A stretch of 64,000 nt of DNA from Roseicella sp. DB1501 (GTDB lineage: Bacteria; Pseudomonadota; Alphaproteobacteria; Acetobacterales; Acetobacteraceae). Numbering within the stretch: the stretch's first letter is position 1; each line of letters starts with the position of its first letter. The DNA is taken from positions 124,001 through 188,000 of the forward strand of contig NZ_JABFHG010000007.1 in the NCBI RefSeq assembly GCF_013112485.1, written 5' to 3'. Under the pieces are notes generated by a model. It worked only from the letters and a program-made list of their open reading frames with translations. It was not told the DNA's origin and searched no databases. Shown here piece by piece: positions 25,400 through 34,550 of the stretch. The position numbers and the translations under genes are program-made.

Positions 25400-26194
25400 T
25401 CAGCGCGTCGCCGCGGTCAGCCCGCCATCCACCACCAGCTCGGTGCCGGTGATGTACTTGGCCTCGTCCGAGGCGAGGAAGAGCGCGGCATGCGCCACGT
25501 CCCAGCCCTCGCCCATATGGCCGATCGGCACCTGCCCGTTGCGCCGGGCGATGAAGCCCTCAAGGTCGCCGCCGGCGAACTCCTCCGCCAGCTTCGTCAC
25601 CAGCGGCGTGTGCATCAGCCCGGGCAGCACGCAGTTCAGCCGGATGCCGCGCGGCGCATAGGTGATGGCGGTGGTCTTGCTGAAATGGATCAGCCCGGCC
25701 TTGGCGGCGCAATAGGCCGCCTGCGGCTTGCCGGTGTAGCGGATGCCGGCTGTGGAGGCGATGCTGACCACCGCGCCCTTCCCCTGCCGCTCCATCACCG
25801 GCAGCACCGCGCGGCAGCAGAGAAAGGCGCTGCGCAGGTTCACCGCCATCTGCCGGTCCCAGAGCCCGACCTCCATCTCGCCGGCGGTGGCGGGCTCGGA
25901 CTTGCCGACATTGTTGACCAGGATGTCGATGCGGCCGAAGCGCTCGAGGCAGGCGGCGACCAGCGCCTCCACCTCGCGCTCCTCGGTGACGTCGCCGCGG
26001 GCGATGACGCAGGCGCCGCCCTCGCCCTCGATGATTGCCTGGGTCTCGCGCGCCGCCGCCTCGTTGCGGTCGACGCCGAAGATCCGCGCGCCCTGTCGGG
26101 CGAAGAGCACGGCGATGGACTTGCCGTTGCCCCATCCCGGCCCGACCGAGCCGCAGCCGGTCAGGAACACCACCTTGTCGGTCAGGCTGAGCAT
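25400..26194 (-). CDS. SDR family oxidoreductase
   Basis: Classical short-chain dehydrogenase (264 aa). The cofactor motif is the variant TGCGSVGPGWGNG, longer than the usual TGxxxGxG. The NNVG motif, the catalytic Ser in ASTAG and YCAAK follow in order, and the C-terminus is complete (ITGTELVVDGG). The ATG at 26194 has GGGAGGATGC in front. It is divergent from the catalase-like gene. The oxidised or reduced substrate is unknown. Confidence 0.88.
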   Translation of the reverse strand: MLSLTDKVVFLTGCGSVGPGWGNGKSIAVLFARQGARIFGVDRNEAAARETQAIIEGEGGACVIARGDVTEEREVEALVAACLERFGRIDILVNNVGKSEPATAGEMEVGLWDRQMAVNLRSAFLCCRAVLPVMERQGKGAVVSIASTAGIRYTGKPQAAYCAAKAGLIHFSKTTAITYAPRGIRLNCVLPGLMHTPLVTKLAEEFAGGDLEGFIARRNGQVPIGHMGEGWDVAHAALFLASDEAKYITGTELVVDGGLTAATR

Positions 26195-26340
26195 GCATCC
26201 TCCCTCGTGCCGGATTGCCGGTGGCCAGACTGCGCCAGCGGGAGCGATGGCGCGAGACCGTGTCCGCCGGGCCCGGCAACAGCGCCGGCCCTGCCACGTT
26301 GTCCCCGGCACCTCTCGCACCGTCCACTGAAAGGCCCTCG

Positions 26341-27447
26341 ATGCCGCAGGCTGCCTGCCCTGTGCCGCTCCGCTACGACCCTGGCTTCGAACGCCCCGAG
26401 CCCGGGGAGGCGGACACCACCGAGGGGCTGGTCGAGACGATGCGCGGCATCGCCGAGACGACCTTCGCCGATGGCGGCGCGCCGTTGCGCAGCGTGCATG
26501 CGAAGAGCCACGGGCTGCTGCAGGGCGAGATGACCGTGGCGGAAGGGCTGCCCGCCATCCTGGCGCAGGGGCTCTTCGCGAAGCCCGGCACCTATCGCGT
26601 GGTGCTGCGCTTCTCGACCAATCCCGGCGACATCCTGGACGACAGCGTCTCCGTCCCGCGCGGCCTCGCCGTGAAGGTGGTGGGGGTGGCGGGGGAGCGG
26701 CTGCCCGGCTCGGAAGGCGAGGCGACGCAGGATTTCGTCCTGGTCAACAGCCCCGCCTTCGCCGCGGCCAGTGCGAAGCAGTTCCTCGGCAATGCCAGGC
26801 TGCTGGCCAGGACCACCGACCGGGCGCCGGGCGCGAAGAAGGTGCTCTCCGCGGTGCTGCGCGGCACCGAGGCGGCGCTGGAGGCGGTGGGCGGGAAGAG
26901 CGCCATGCTCACCCAGCTCGGCGGCCATCCCAACACGCATATCCTCGGCGAGACCTTCCACAGCCAGACGCCCTATCTCCACGGTCCCTATATGGCGAAG
27001 TTCTCAATCGCCCCCGTCTCGCCGGCCCTGCGGGCGCTGACCGGCAAGCCGATCGAGGTCGCCGGCCGGCCCAATGCGCTGCGCGAGGAGGTGGCCGCCT
27101 ATTTCGCCGTGAAGGAAGCCTGCTGGGAGCTGCGCGTGCAGCTCTGCACCGACTGCGAGACCATGCCGATCGAGGACCCGTCGGTGCCCTGGCCGGAGAA
27201 GGCCAACCCGCATTTGCCGGTCGCGCGCATCACCGTGCCGCCGCAACCCTCCTGGGACGAGGCGCGATCCCGCGCCGTCGATCTCGGCATGGCCTTCAGC
27301 CCCTGGCACGGGCTGGCGGCGCACCGGCCGCTCGGCGCCGTCAACCGCGCCCGCAAGCCGGCCTACGAGATGTCCGCCGGCTTCCGCGCCGCCCATGGCG
27401 GCTGCCCGATGCAGGAGCCGCGGAACGCCGCCGAGGTGCCGATCTGA
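26341..27447 (+). CDS. Catalase-family heme protein (SrpA-like, short)
   Basis: Heme protein (368 aa) of the small catalase-related group, shorter than true monofunctional catalase. It has the distal His region SVHAKSHGLLQGEMTV, the RFSTNPGD segment, and near the C-terminus HRPLGAVNRARKPAYEMS, with the Tyr expected as heme ligand. It may act as a peroxidase or catalase in the cytoplasm. The ATG at 26341 follows GAAAGG. The YdeP-type molybdoenzyme starts 49 bp later on the same strand, so the pair likely forms an operon. Confidence 0.85.
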   Translation: MPQAACPVPLRYDPGFERPEPGEADTTEGLVETMRGIAETTFADGGAPLRSVHAKSHGLLQGEMTVAEGLPAILAQGLFAKPGTYRVVLRFSTNPGDILDDSVSVPRGLAVKVVGVAGERLPGSEGEATQDFVLVNSPAFAAASAKQFLGNARLLARTTDRAPGAKKVLSAVLRGTEAALEAVGGKSAMLTQLGGHPNTHILGETFHSQTPYLHGPYMAKFSIAPVSPALRALTGKPIEVAGRPNALREEVAAYFAVKEACWELRVQLCTDCETMPIEDPSVPWPEKANPHLPVARITVPPQPSWDEARSRAVDLGMAFSPWHGLAAHRPLGAVNRARKPAYEMSAGFRAAHGGCPMQEPRNAAEVPI

Positions 27448-27496
27448 CCCCCTTTTCCTCTCCGGCCGCCACCTGCCGGGACAACAGGGTTCCGAG

Positions 27497-29788
27497 ATGA
27501 CAGACAAGGCAAGGATCGCCGCTTATTCGGGGCCGGCAGGCGGCTGGGGTTCGCTGCGCTCGGTCGAGGAGCGGCTTCTCGAGGAGCACCGCCTGGCCAG
27601 CGGCAATGCGGTGCTGCTGCGGCAGAACAAGCCGGAGGGCTATTCCTGCGTCTCCTGTTCCTGGGCGAAGCCGGCCAAGCCGCGCGCCTTCGAATACTGC
27701 GAGAACGGCGCCAAGGCCACGGCCTGGGAGATCACCCGCAAGCGGGTGCCGCGCGACTTCTTCGCGCAGCACAGCATCGCCGAGCTGCGCCGCTGGTCGG
27801 ACCATGACCTGGAAGCGGCGGGCCGGCTGCTGCATCCGATGCGGCTCGACCATGCTGCCGGCCATTGGGTGCCGGTGGCCTGGGAGGATGCCTTCCGCGA
27901 GATCGGCCGCGAGCTGCGCGCCCTCGACCCGCGCAGCACCGTCTTCTACGCCTCCGGCCGGGCCTCGCTGGAGACCTCCTACATGTGGGGCCTCTTCGCC
28001 CGGCTCTACGGGCACAACAACCTGCCCGACAGCTCCAACATGTGCCACGAGAGCACCTCGGTCGGGCTGCCGGAATCGATTGGCGCGCCGGTCGGCACCG
28101 TCACCCTCGAGGATTTCGCCGCGACGGACTGCATCCTCGCCTTCGGCCAGAATGTCGGCAGCAACAGCCCGCGCATGCTGCACCCGCTGCAGGAAGCGGT
28201 GCGGCGCGGCGTGCCGATCCTCACCTTCAACCCGCTGCGGGAGCGGGGCTGGGAACGCTTTACCAACCCGCAATCGCCCCGCGAGATGCTGACCGGGGCG
28301 GAGACGCGCATCTCCGCGCGCTACCACCAGCTGCGGGCGGGCGGCGATTCTGCGGCCATCCTCGGCCTCTGCAAGGCGCTGCTGGAGGGCGATGCAAAGG
28401 CCCGCGCGGCCGGCAAGCCGGCCTGGATCGACCATGCTTTCATCGCCGAGCATACCGAGGGCTTCGACGCCTTCGCCGCCGCGGCGATGGGTACGCCCTG
28501 GGAGGTGTTGGAGGCGCATTCCGGCCTCGCCCGCACGGCGCTGGCCGGGACGGCAGCCATCTATGCCCGCTCCCGCGCCGCGATCGGCCTCTACGGCATG
28601 GGGCTGACGCAGCACCGCAAGGGCGTCGAGAACGTGCGGATGCTGGTGAACCTGCTGCTGATGCGTGGCAATATCGGCAAGCCGGGCGCCGGCGTGCTGC
28701 CGGTGCGAGGCCATTCCAACGTGCAGGGCCAGCGCACGGTCGGCATCACCGAGAAGCCGAAGCTGGTGCCGCTCGACACCCTGGCGAAGCAATACGGCTT
28801 CACGCCGCCGCAGGAGACCGGCATGAACACCGTCGAGGCCTGCGAGGGCATCATCGACGGCCGCGTCCGCGCCTTCCTCGGCCTCGGCGGCAATTTCCTG
28901 CGCGCGGTGCCGGAGACCGCGGCGATGGAGGCGGCCTGGCCGCGGCTGCGGCTGACGGTGCAGGTGGCGACCAAGCTCAATCGCGGGCACCTCTTCAACG
29001 GCGAGGTCGCCTTCCTGCTGCCCTGCCTCGGCCGGATCGAGCGCGACGAGCAGGCGAGCGGACCGCAATTCGTCACCTGCGAGGACACGATGACGAAGAT
29101 CCATCCGAGCCATGGCCAGGTGCCGCCGGCCGGATCGCGCCTGCGCTCGGAGCCGGCGATCGTCGCCGGCATCGCCCAGGCGACGCTGCCGCCCAACCCG
29201 CGCCTGCCCTGGGCGGAATGGGTCGGCGATTACAGCCGCGTGCGGGACGCCATCGCTGCGACCTATCCCGAGGCCTTCCACGACTTCAACGCCCGCATCA
29301 CCCGCGAGCGCGGCTTCCACCGCCCCCTGCCGGCGCGGCAGCGGGTCTGGAAGACGAAGAGCGGCAAGGCGAGCTTCCTCACCCCGTCGACGCTGGAGGA
29401 GGACCCCGACACGGCGACGACGGCGCCGGAGGTGCTGCAGCTCGTCACGCTGCGCTCCAACGACCAGTTCAACACCACGATCTACGGCCATGGCGACCGC
29501 TTCCGCGGCGTGCATGGCACGCGCATGGTGCTGTTCGTCAACCGCGCGGATGCGGCGCGCCTCGGCCTCGCCGAGGGCGCGACGGTGGCGTTGGAGACGG
29601 CGGTGGAGGATGGCATCTGTCGCCGGGTCGAGGGCTTCCGCGTCACCGCCTATGACATCCCGCCGGGCTGCTGCGCCGCCTACTACCCCGAATGCAACCC
29701 ACTGATCCCGCTCTGGCACCATGCCGAGGGGAGCAAGGTGCCGGCCGCGAAATCGGTGCCGGTGCGCATCCGGCCCATGTCGACCTGA
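27497..29788 (+). CDS. FdhF/YdeP family molybdopterin oxidoreductase
   Basis: Large molybdopterin enzyme (763 aa) of the FdhF/YdeP group. The N-terminus carries an iron-sulfur-like motif (GYSCVSCSWA, then FEYCENGAKA). The middle has YGMGLTQHRKGVENVRMLVN, LLLMRGNIGKPGAGVLPVRG and a pterin-binding tail with LRSNDQFNTTIYG. E. coli YdeP is tied to acid resistance, but its reaction is unproven, so substrate is unknown here. No FdhD or other maturation gene is adjacent. It follows the catalase-like gene in a probable operon and ends tail-to-tail with the GMC gene across repeat B copy 1. Confidence 0.88.
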   Translation: MTDKARIAAYSGPAGGWGSLRSVEERLLEEHRLASGNAVLLRQNKPEGYSCVSCSWAKPAKPRAFEYCENGAKATAWEITRKRVPRDFFAQHSIAELRRWSDHDLEAAGRLLHPMRLDHAAGHWVPVAWEDAFREIGRELRALDPRSTVFYASGRASLETSYMWGLFARLYGHNNLPDSSNMCHESTSVGLPESIGAPVGTVTLEDFAATDCILAFGQNVGSNSPRMLHPLQEAVRRGVPILTFNPLRERGWERFTNPQSPREMLTGAETRISARYHQLRAGGDSAAILGLCKALLEGDAKARAAGKPAWIDHAFIAEHTEGFDAFAAAAMGTPWEVLEAHSGLARTALAGTAAIYARSRAAIGLYGMGLTQHRKGVENVRMLVNLLLMRGNIGKPGAGVLPVRGHSNVQGQRTVGITEKPKLVPLDTLAKQYGFTPPQETGMNTVEACEGIIDGRVRAFLGLGGNFLRAVPETAAMEAAWPRLRLTVQVATKLNRGHLFNGEVAFLLPCLGRIERDEQASGPQFVTCEDTMTKIHPSHGQVPPAGSRLRSEPAIVAGIAQATLPPNPRLPWAEWVGDYSRVRDAIAATYPEAFHDFNARITRERGFHRPLPARQRVWKTKSGKASFLTPSTLEEDPDTATTAPEVLQLVTLRSNDQFNTTIYGHGDRFRGVHGTRMVLFVNRADAARLGLAEGATVALETAVEDGICRRVEGFRVTAYDIPPGCCAAYYPECNPLIPLWHHAEGSKVPAAKSVPVRIRPMST

Positions 29789-29825
29789 TGTTGGGCGCAC
29801 GAACGTCCGGCTTGCGGCCCGCAGG

Positions 29826-29920
29826 GCCGAGTGCCCGAATGGGCGCCGCCGCAAGTGCGGCGAAGCCAAGCCGCTGGAAGCGGCGCCCGGCGTTTGAGGG
29901 ACACGAAGGTGAAACCTTCG
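29826..29920 (-). repeat. Dispersed multi-hairpin element, family B copy 1
   Basis: On the reverse strand this element matches 49473-49574. The order is: hairpin CGAAGGT/ACCTTCG (29904-29920), the shared block CCTCAAACGCCGGGCG, a CCGC/GCGG stem, then a 45-nt core (29826-29870) that is identical to copy 2 at 39 of 45 positions and holds stems GCCGCA/TGCGGC and GCCC/GGGC. A further GGCCC/GGGCC stem follows at lower coordinates. It fills the tail-to-tail gap between the YdeP-type and GMC genes. Confidence 0.7.
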
Positions 29921-29941
29921 GGGGCGCGGCATAAGCCAACC

Positions 29942-31561
29942 TCAGGCGGCGGCGTCCTCCAGGATCATCGCCGCCGCCTTCTCGCCGATCATGATCGAGG
30001 GCGCGTTGGTGTTGCCGGCGACCACCGCCGGCATGATGGAGGCATCGGCCACCCGCAGCCCGCCCACGCCGTGCACGCGCAGCCGCGGATCGACGACGCT
30101 GTTGCTGCCGGTGCCCATGGCGCAGCTGCCGGCCGGGTGGTGGTTGGTCACGCCGGACTCCCGGACATAGCGTTCGAGATCGGCCTCGGTGACATAGCCG
30201 GGGCCGGGGAAGATCTCCTCCGCCACATAGGGCGCGAGGGCGGGCTGCTGCACCAGGCGGCGGGCGAGCTGAGCGCCGGCCACCATCGCCCGCATGTCGT
30301 AGTCGGAGCCGAGGAAGCCGAAGGTGATCGCCGGCGCGGCCAGTGGATCGGGGCTGGCCAGCCGCACCGTGCCGCGGCCATCGGGCGAGAGATGCACCGG
30401 GCCGAGGGTGAAGCCCGGAAAGGGATGCGCCACCACGCGGGTGCCGGAGCGCTCCAGCGTGCTCCATTCCAGCAGGTTGATCTGCAGGTCCGGCCGCTCC
30501 AGCCGCGGATCGGTGCGGGTGAAGAGGCCGGCGCGGATGCCGTTCACCGCCATCGGCCCGCCGCGGCCGAGGCCGTAGCGCATCGCCGCGGCGATCTTGC
30601 GCGGCCAGCTCCGCTCCAGGTCGTTGAAGGTGATGGGCCGGGTGCAGCGCCACTGCATGTAGAGCGCGAAATGGTCGTGCAGGTTGGCGCCGACCGCCGG
30701 CATGTCGCGCGCCACCGCGACGCCCAAGGCCTGCAGGTGGTCCGCCGGGCCGAGGCCCGAGAGCTGCAGGAGCTGCGGCGAGCCATAGGCGCCGCCGGAG
30801 ACGATCACCTCCCGCCGCGCCCGCGCCGTGCGGCGCCCGGCCGGCGACTGGTACTCGATGCCGCAGGCCCGGCCCTGCTCCAGCAGCACCCGCGTCGCCT
30901 GGCACATTGTGCGGATGATGAGGTTCGGGCGGCCGCGGGCGGGGCGCAGATAGGCGCGGGCGGTGCTGAAGCGGCGCCGGCCCCCGGTGGTGCACTGGTA
31001 GTAGCCGGCGCCTTCCTGCCGGGCGCCGTTGAAATCCGGGTTGCGCGGGATGCCGGCCTGCTCGGCGGCGGCGATCATCGCCTCGGCGAGCTCGGACCGC
31101 TCGGCCTGGTTGGAGACGGTGAGCGGGCCGCCGGTGCCGTGGAACTCGCAGGTGCCGCGCTCCTGGTTTTCCGCCTTGCGGAAATAGGGCAGCACCGAAT
31201 CCCAGTCCCAGCCGGTGCAGCCGCGCTGCCGCCAGCCGTCGTAGTCGCGCGGATGGCCGCGCATGTAGACCATGCCGTTGATCGAGCTGGTGCCGCCTAG
31301 CGTCTTGCCGCGCGGGACGTACATGCGCCGGCCGCCGAGCCGCTCATGCGGCGCGCTCTCGAATTTCCAGTTCACCTTCGGGTTCACATAGGTACGGGCG
31401 AAGCCGAGGGGGATGTGGATCCAGGGGTTGCGGTCCGGCGGCCCGGCCTCGAGCAGCAGCACGCGGTGCCGGCCATCCTCGGAGAGCCGGGCGGCGACCA
31501 CGGCGCCCGCCGAGCCCGCCCCGGTGACGATGAAGTCGAATTCCTCCGCCGCGTCGGCCAT
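29942..31561 (-). CDS. GMC family FAD oxidoreductase (choline-dehydrogenase-like)
   Basis: Glucose-methanol-choline oxidoreductase (539 aa). It has the FAD motif [14 protein letters not shown], the GMC signature [18 protein letters not shown], the second signature [16 protein letters not shown], and the C-terminal active-site region [11 protein letters not shown] with the catalytic His, then [14 protein letters not shown]. It would oxidise an alcohol. The ATG at 31561 has GGGAAG before it. It lies downstream of the VOC-like gene with an 88-bp gap, on the same strand. The alcohol substrate is not indicated; choline itself is unlikely without bet partners. Confidence 0.92.
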   Translation of the reverse strand: MADAAEEFDFIVTGAGSAGAVVAARLSEDGRHRVLLLEAGPPDRNPWIHIPLGFARTYVNPKVNWKFESAPHERLGGRRMYVPRGKTLGGTSSINGMVYMRGHPRDYDGWRQRGCTGWDWDSVLPYFRKAENQERGTCEFHGTGGPLTVSNQAERSELAEAMIAAAEQAGIPRNPDFNGARQEGAGYYQCTTGGRRRFSTARAYLRPARGRPNLIIRTMCQATRVLLEQGRACGIEYQSPAGRRTARARREVIVSGGAYGSPQLLQLSGLGPADHLQALGVAVARDMPAVGANLHDHFALYMQWRCTRPITFNDLERSWPRKIAAAMRYGLGRGGPMAVNGIRAGLFTRTDPRLERPDLQINLLEWSTLERSGTRVVAHPFPGFTLGPVHLSPDGRGTVRLASPDPLAAPAITFGFLGSDYDMRAMVAGAQLARRLVQQPALAPYVAEEIFPGPGYVTEADLERYVRESGVTNHHPAGSCAMGTGSNSVVDPRLRVHGVGGLRVADASIMPAVVAGNTNAPSIMIGEKAAAMILEDAAA

Positions 31562-31649
31562 GCGCTTCCCACCCTTGTTCGTTGTCTTGGCGGGAAGCCT
31601 ATCAGCGGTGGCCGCGGCAGCGGAAGCCGGCCGGCCTTGATCCTGCATC

Positions 31650-32042
31650 TCAATCCTTCACCGGGTAGTCCGCCAGCTCCGGCCGCATCGCCTCGATGAC
31701 GAAATCGACGAAAGCCTCGGGCAGGTCGAGCCAGAATTCGCGGTCGGAATAGGCGCCGATCTCGGCCGCCAGCCCCCGCCCCCGGGCCCATTCGGCGAGG
31801 CGTTCCAGCGCCGCCCGTGGCGCCTCGTCGAGGAAGGAGACCTGCGAGCGCAGCTTGTCGGCATCCCGGCCCGGCGTCTCGCTACGGCTGAACTGCAGGT
31901 CGACATTGGCGCCGGGCTGGCGCAGCCAGACGGCGCGGGCGGTGCGGCGCAGCTCGACGAAGCCGAGCTCGCCGCGCAGCATCTCCACCACCGTGTCGAA
32001 ATGCCGGGCATCGAGCCGGTTGGCGGCGTGGTTCAGGCGCAT
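31650..32042 (-). CDS. VOC/glyoxalase-like small protein
   Basis: Protein of 130 aa starting MRLNHAANRLDARHFDTVVE, which looks like one half of a vicinal-oxygen-chelate domain: an N-terminal His, a helix, then VDLQFSRSE and a closing FWLDLPEAFVDFVIEAM. A metal site is plausible but not certain. The start codon overlaps the stop of the dehydrogenase gene by 1 bp (TGATG), so the two are translated together. It could act on the hydroxyacid product or be a small-molecule resistance protein; I cannot decide. Confidence 0.7.
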   Translation of the reverse strand: MRLNHAANRLDARHFDTVVEMLRGELGFVELRRTARAVWLRQPGANVDLQFSRSETPGRDADKLRSQVSFLDEAPRAALERLAEWARGRGLAAEIGAYSDREFWLDLPEAFVDFVIEAMRPELADYPVKD

Positions 32043-33013
32043 CAGTAGCCGACCGAGCGGTTCACCAGCTGCAGCAGCGGCCGGTCGTCCAGGAAGCGCC
32101 CGAGATTGTCGACGAAGAGCCGGGCCACCGCCCGGTCGCGCTCCGGATGCAGCCCGCCCATATGCGGCACCACCAGGATGCCCGGCGTGGTCCAGAAGGG
32201 GTGGCTCTCCGGCAGCGGCTCCTCGCGGAAGACGTCGAGCACCGCGCCGGCGATGCGCTTCTCCGTCACCGCCGCGATCAGGTCGGCGTCGCGGATGGCG
32301 CTGCCGCGGCCGAAATTCAGCAGCCAGGCGCCGGGCTTCATGCGGGCGAGGCGCTCGGCCTGGATGAAATCCTCGGTCTCCGGCGTCGCCGGCAGGAGCA
32401 GCAGCAGGAAATCCGCCCGCTCCACCACCTGGTCGGCCTGCGCCGGCGGCAGCACCTCGATGCCGGGCAGCGGCGCCGGGTTGCGGCGGGTGCCGATGAC
32501 CTGCATGCGGAAGGCGGCGGCGAGGCGCGCCACCTCCTGCCCGATGGCGCCGAGGCCGAGGATGCCGAGTACCTTGCCGCTCAGCGGCATCGCCACCTGC
32601 CGGGTCCAGCGGCGCTGCTTCTGCGCCTCGGCGATGGCGGCATAAGGCTTGGCGATGTGCAGGATGGCGCCGAGGATGTTCTCCGGCATGGACTCGCCAT
32701 GGGTGCCGCGGGCGCAGGTGAGCGCCAGGCCGGGCGGCAGGTCGGGCAGCGCCAGCCAGCCCTCGACGCCGGCGGTGAGCGATTGCGCCCAGCGCAGCTT
32801 CGGCATCCGCGGCAGCAGGCCGGGCGGCATGCCCCAGGCGAGCAGCGCCTCCGTCGCCGCGAGCTGCGCCTCGCTCGGCCGTTCCTTGCGCGGCAGGCTC
32901 TCGACGTCGAGGCGCGGGCCGAGGCCGGCAGCGGCGATGGCCTCGAGATAGGGGCCGGGATTGTCGTGCCAGATCAGCAGGCGGGTGGGGTTCGGCATCG
33001 GACGCTCCGTCAT
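32042..33013 (-). CDS. D-2-hydroxyacid dehydrogenase
   Basis: NAD-dependent 2-hydroxyacid dehydrogenase (323 aa). It has the Rossmann motif GILGLGAIGQ, the substrate Arg in LNFGRGSAIRDADL, the Glu in VFREEPLP and the catalytic His in VVPHMGG. These are all four hallmarks of the GhrA/hydroxypyruvate-reductase group. It would interconvert 2-ketoacids and D-2-hydroxyacids. ATG at 33013 is used; ATG at 32998 with CGGAG before it is an alternative. It precedes the VOC-like gene with a 1-bp overlap. Confidence 0.9.
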   Translation of the reverse strand: MTERPMPNPTRLLIWHDNPGPYLEAIAAAGLGPRLDVESLPRKERPSEAQLAATEALLAWGMPPGLLPRMPKLRWAQSLTAGVEGWLALPDLPPGLALTCARGTHGESMPENILGAILHIAKPYAAIAEAQKQRRWTRQVAMPLSGKVLGILGLGAIGQEVARLAAAFRMQVIGTRRNPAPLPGIEVLPPAQADQVVERADFLLLLLPATPETEDFIQAERLARMKPGAWLLNFGRGSAIRDADLIAAVTEKRIAGAVLDVFREEPLPESHPFWTTPGILVVPHMGGLHPERDRAVARLFVDNLGRFLDDRPLLQLVNRSVGY

Positions 33014-33072
33014 TCTCGCCCCGAAGCCTATCCCCGCCCCGCGGGGTCAACCAGCCCGCGCCCTTGGCGGAC

Positions 33073-34314
33073 TCACACAGCCCGCGCCCTTGGCGGGCGA
33101 CGCAGCATGTAGAAAGCCAGCGAGCCAAGCGCATAGGCGAGGATGGAGCCGATGAAGGCGACGCGGTAGCTGCCCGAGACGTCGAAGATGAAGCCCGCCG
33201 CCCAGGAGCCGATGGCGGCGCCGAGGCCGGAGCCGATGGTGATGACGCCGAGGATGGTGCCGAGCCGCGGCCCGGGGAAGAGATCGGCGGTCTTGGCGGT
33301 GATGGCCGGGCCGCGCGCGCCCCAGGTCAGGCCGAAGAAGCAGGCATGCAGCCAGAGCAGCAGGTGGTCGCCCGGCCCGGTGATGGCGAGGGCGCAGAAC
33401 ACCCCGACGATGGAGATGCCATAGGCCAGCAGCGCCGAGTATTCCCGGCCGATATAGTCGGAGAGGGTGCCGGTCGCCACCACGCCGGGCATGGCGAGGA
33501 AGCTACCCATGCCGAGCACGCCCGCGGCGTAGAGCGGGTCGAAGCCGACATCGACCGCGAAGGCGATCTGGTGCAGCGAGACCAGGAAGCTGCCGATGCT
33601 GGTCAGCATGTAGACCAGGAAGAGCAGCCAGAATTGCGGCGTGCGGATCGCCTCGGCGAGGGTCCAGGGCCGCTCGACCGCGCCGAGGCCCGGCCCGCCC
33701 GCGGTTGGCGCCGCGCCGGCGCGGCGGTTGCCGAAGACGAAGGCGAGCGGCAACAGCACCGCTCCGGCGACCGCCGCCGCGGCCAAATAGGCGCCGCGCC
33801 AGCCGAGGCTCTCGATCGTCGCCTGGCTCGCCGGCGCCGAGGCGGCGCGGCCGGAGGCATTGGCCGATTGCAGAACCGAGATCGCCATGCCGCGCCGCCG
33901 GGGAAAGAGCCGCGAGACCAGCGGCACGAAGACCAGCAGCCCGATGCAATTCGCCCCGAAGGTGATCACCACGCCGTAGAGGAACACCATCTGCCACAGC
34001 GCATGGGCATGGGCGCTGCCGATGAGGCCGAGCACCAGCAGCCCCCCGCCGAGCAGCACCATCCGGCGGGCGCCGAGCCGGTCCACCATGCCGCCGACCA
34101 GCGGCGAGCTGAGGCCGCCGACCAGCTGCCCGACCGAATAGGCGACCGAGCTCTCCGCCCGCGACCAGCCGAAATCGGCGACGAAGGCGAGCAGGAAGAC
34201 GGTGTAGGAGTGCATCACGCTGGCGCCGACCATGAAGGCCAGGAAGGCGGCGCCGAGGATCAGCCAGGCCCGGTCCCTGACGGGCGGCGGCGGGGACTCG
34301 GGCGGTGCGGGCAT
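33073..34314 (-). CDS. MFS transporter
   Basis: Membrane carrier (413 aa) with about 12 transmembrane segments. The MFS loop motif reads GGMVDRLGARRM between segments 2 and 3, and a charged cytoplasmic loop splits the two halves near 205-220. The C-terminal half is similar to the oxalate/formate and monocarboxylate branch. Substrate unknown. Upstream is the divergent Baeyer-Villiger monooxygenase, and the 2-hydroxyacid dehydrogenase gene begins 59 bp downstream on the same strand. A hydroxyacid exporter or importer is a fair guess. Confidence 0.88.
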   Translation of the reverse strand: MPAPPESPPPPVRDRAWLILGAAFLAFMVGASVMHSYTVFLLAFVADFGWSRAESSVAYSVGQLVGGLSSPLVGGMVDRLGARRMVLLGGGLLVLGLIGSAHAHALWQMVFLYGVVITFGANCIGLLVFVPLVSRLFPRRRGMAISVLQSANASGRAASAPASQATIESLGWRGAYLAAAAVAGAVLLPLAFVFGNRRAGAAPTAGGPGLGAVERPWTLAEAIRTPQFWLLFLVYMLTSIGSFLVSLHQIAFAVDVGFDPLYAAGVLGMGSFLAMPGVVATGTLSDYIGREYSALLAYGISIVGVFCALAITGPGDHLLLWLHACFFGLTWGARGPAITAKTADLFPGPRLGTILGVITIGSGLGAAIGSWAAGFIFDVSGSYRVAFIGSILAYALGSLAFYMLRRPPRARAV

Positions 34315-34550
34315 GCCGGCATGGTAGGTGCGGGCTGCGCGGCAAGTCCAACCCGCCTCCCGCCGCCATGTCGCCCCCGGTGGTTTGCAGGGCCGGGCGG
34401 CCAGGGTCTACTCTTGCTACCGGACCGGCCGGGAGGGCCGGCGCCGGGGAGAGAACGCCAGCAGAGGCGCCGTGCCGCACCGCACCGGCGGCCCCATGCG
34501 GCTCCCCATGCGTCCCCCGGCCCCATTGCTGCATGGAGGAACGTCGCACC

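Noticed and set aside
27341-29932. An 863-codon reverse frame opposite the molybdoenzyme
   Set aside because: It has no recognisable domain and a composition typical of antisense shadow; the forward gene has iron-sulfur and pterin motifs.
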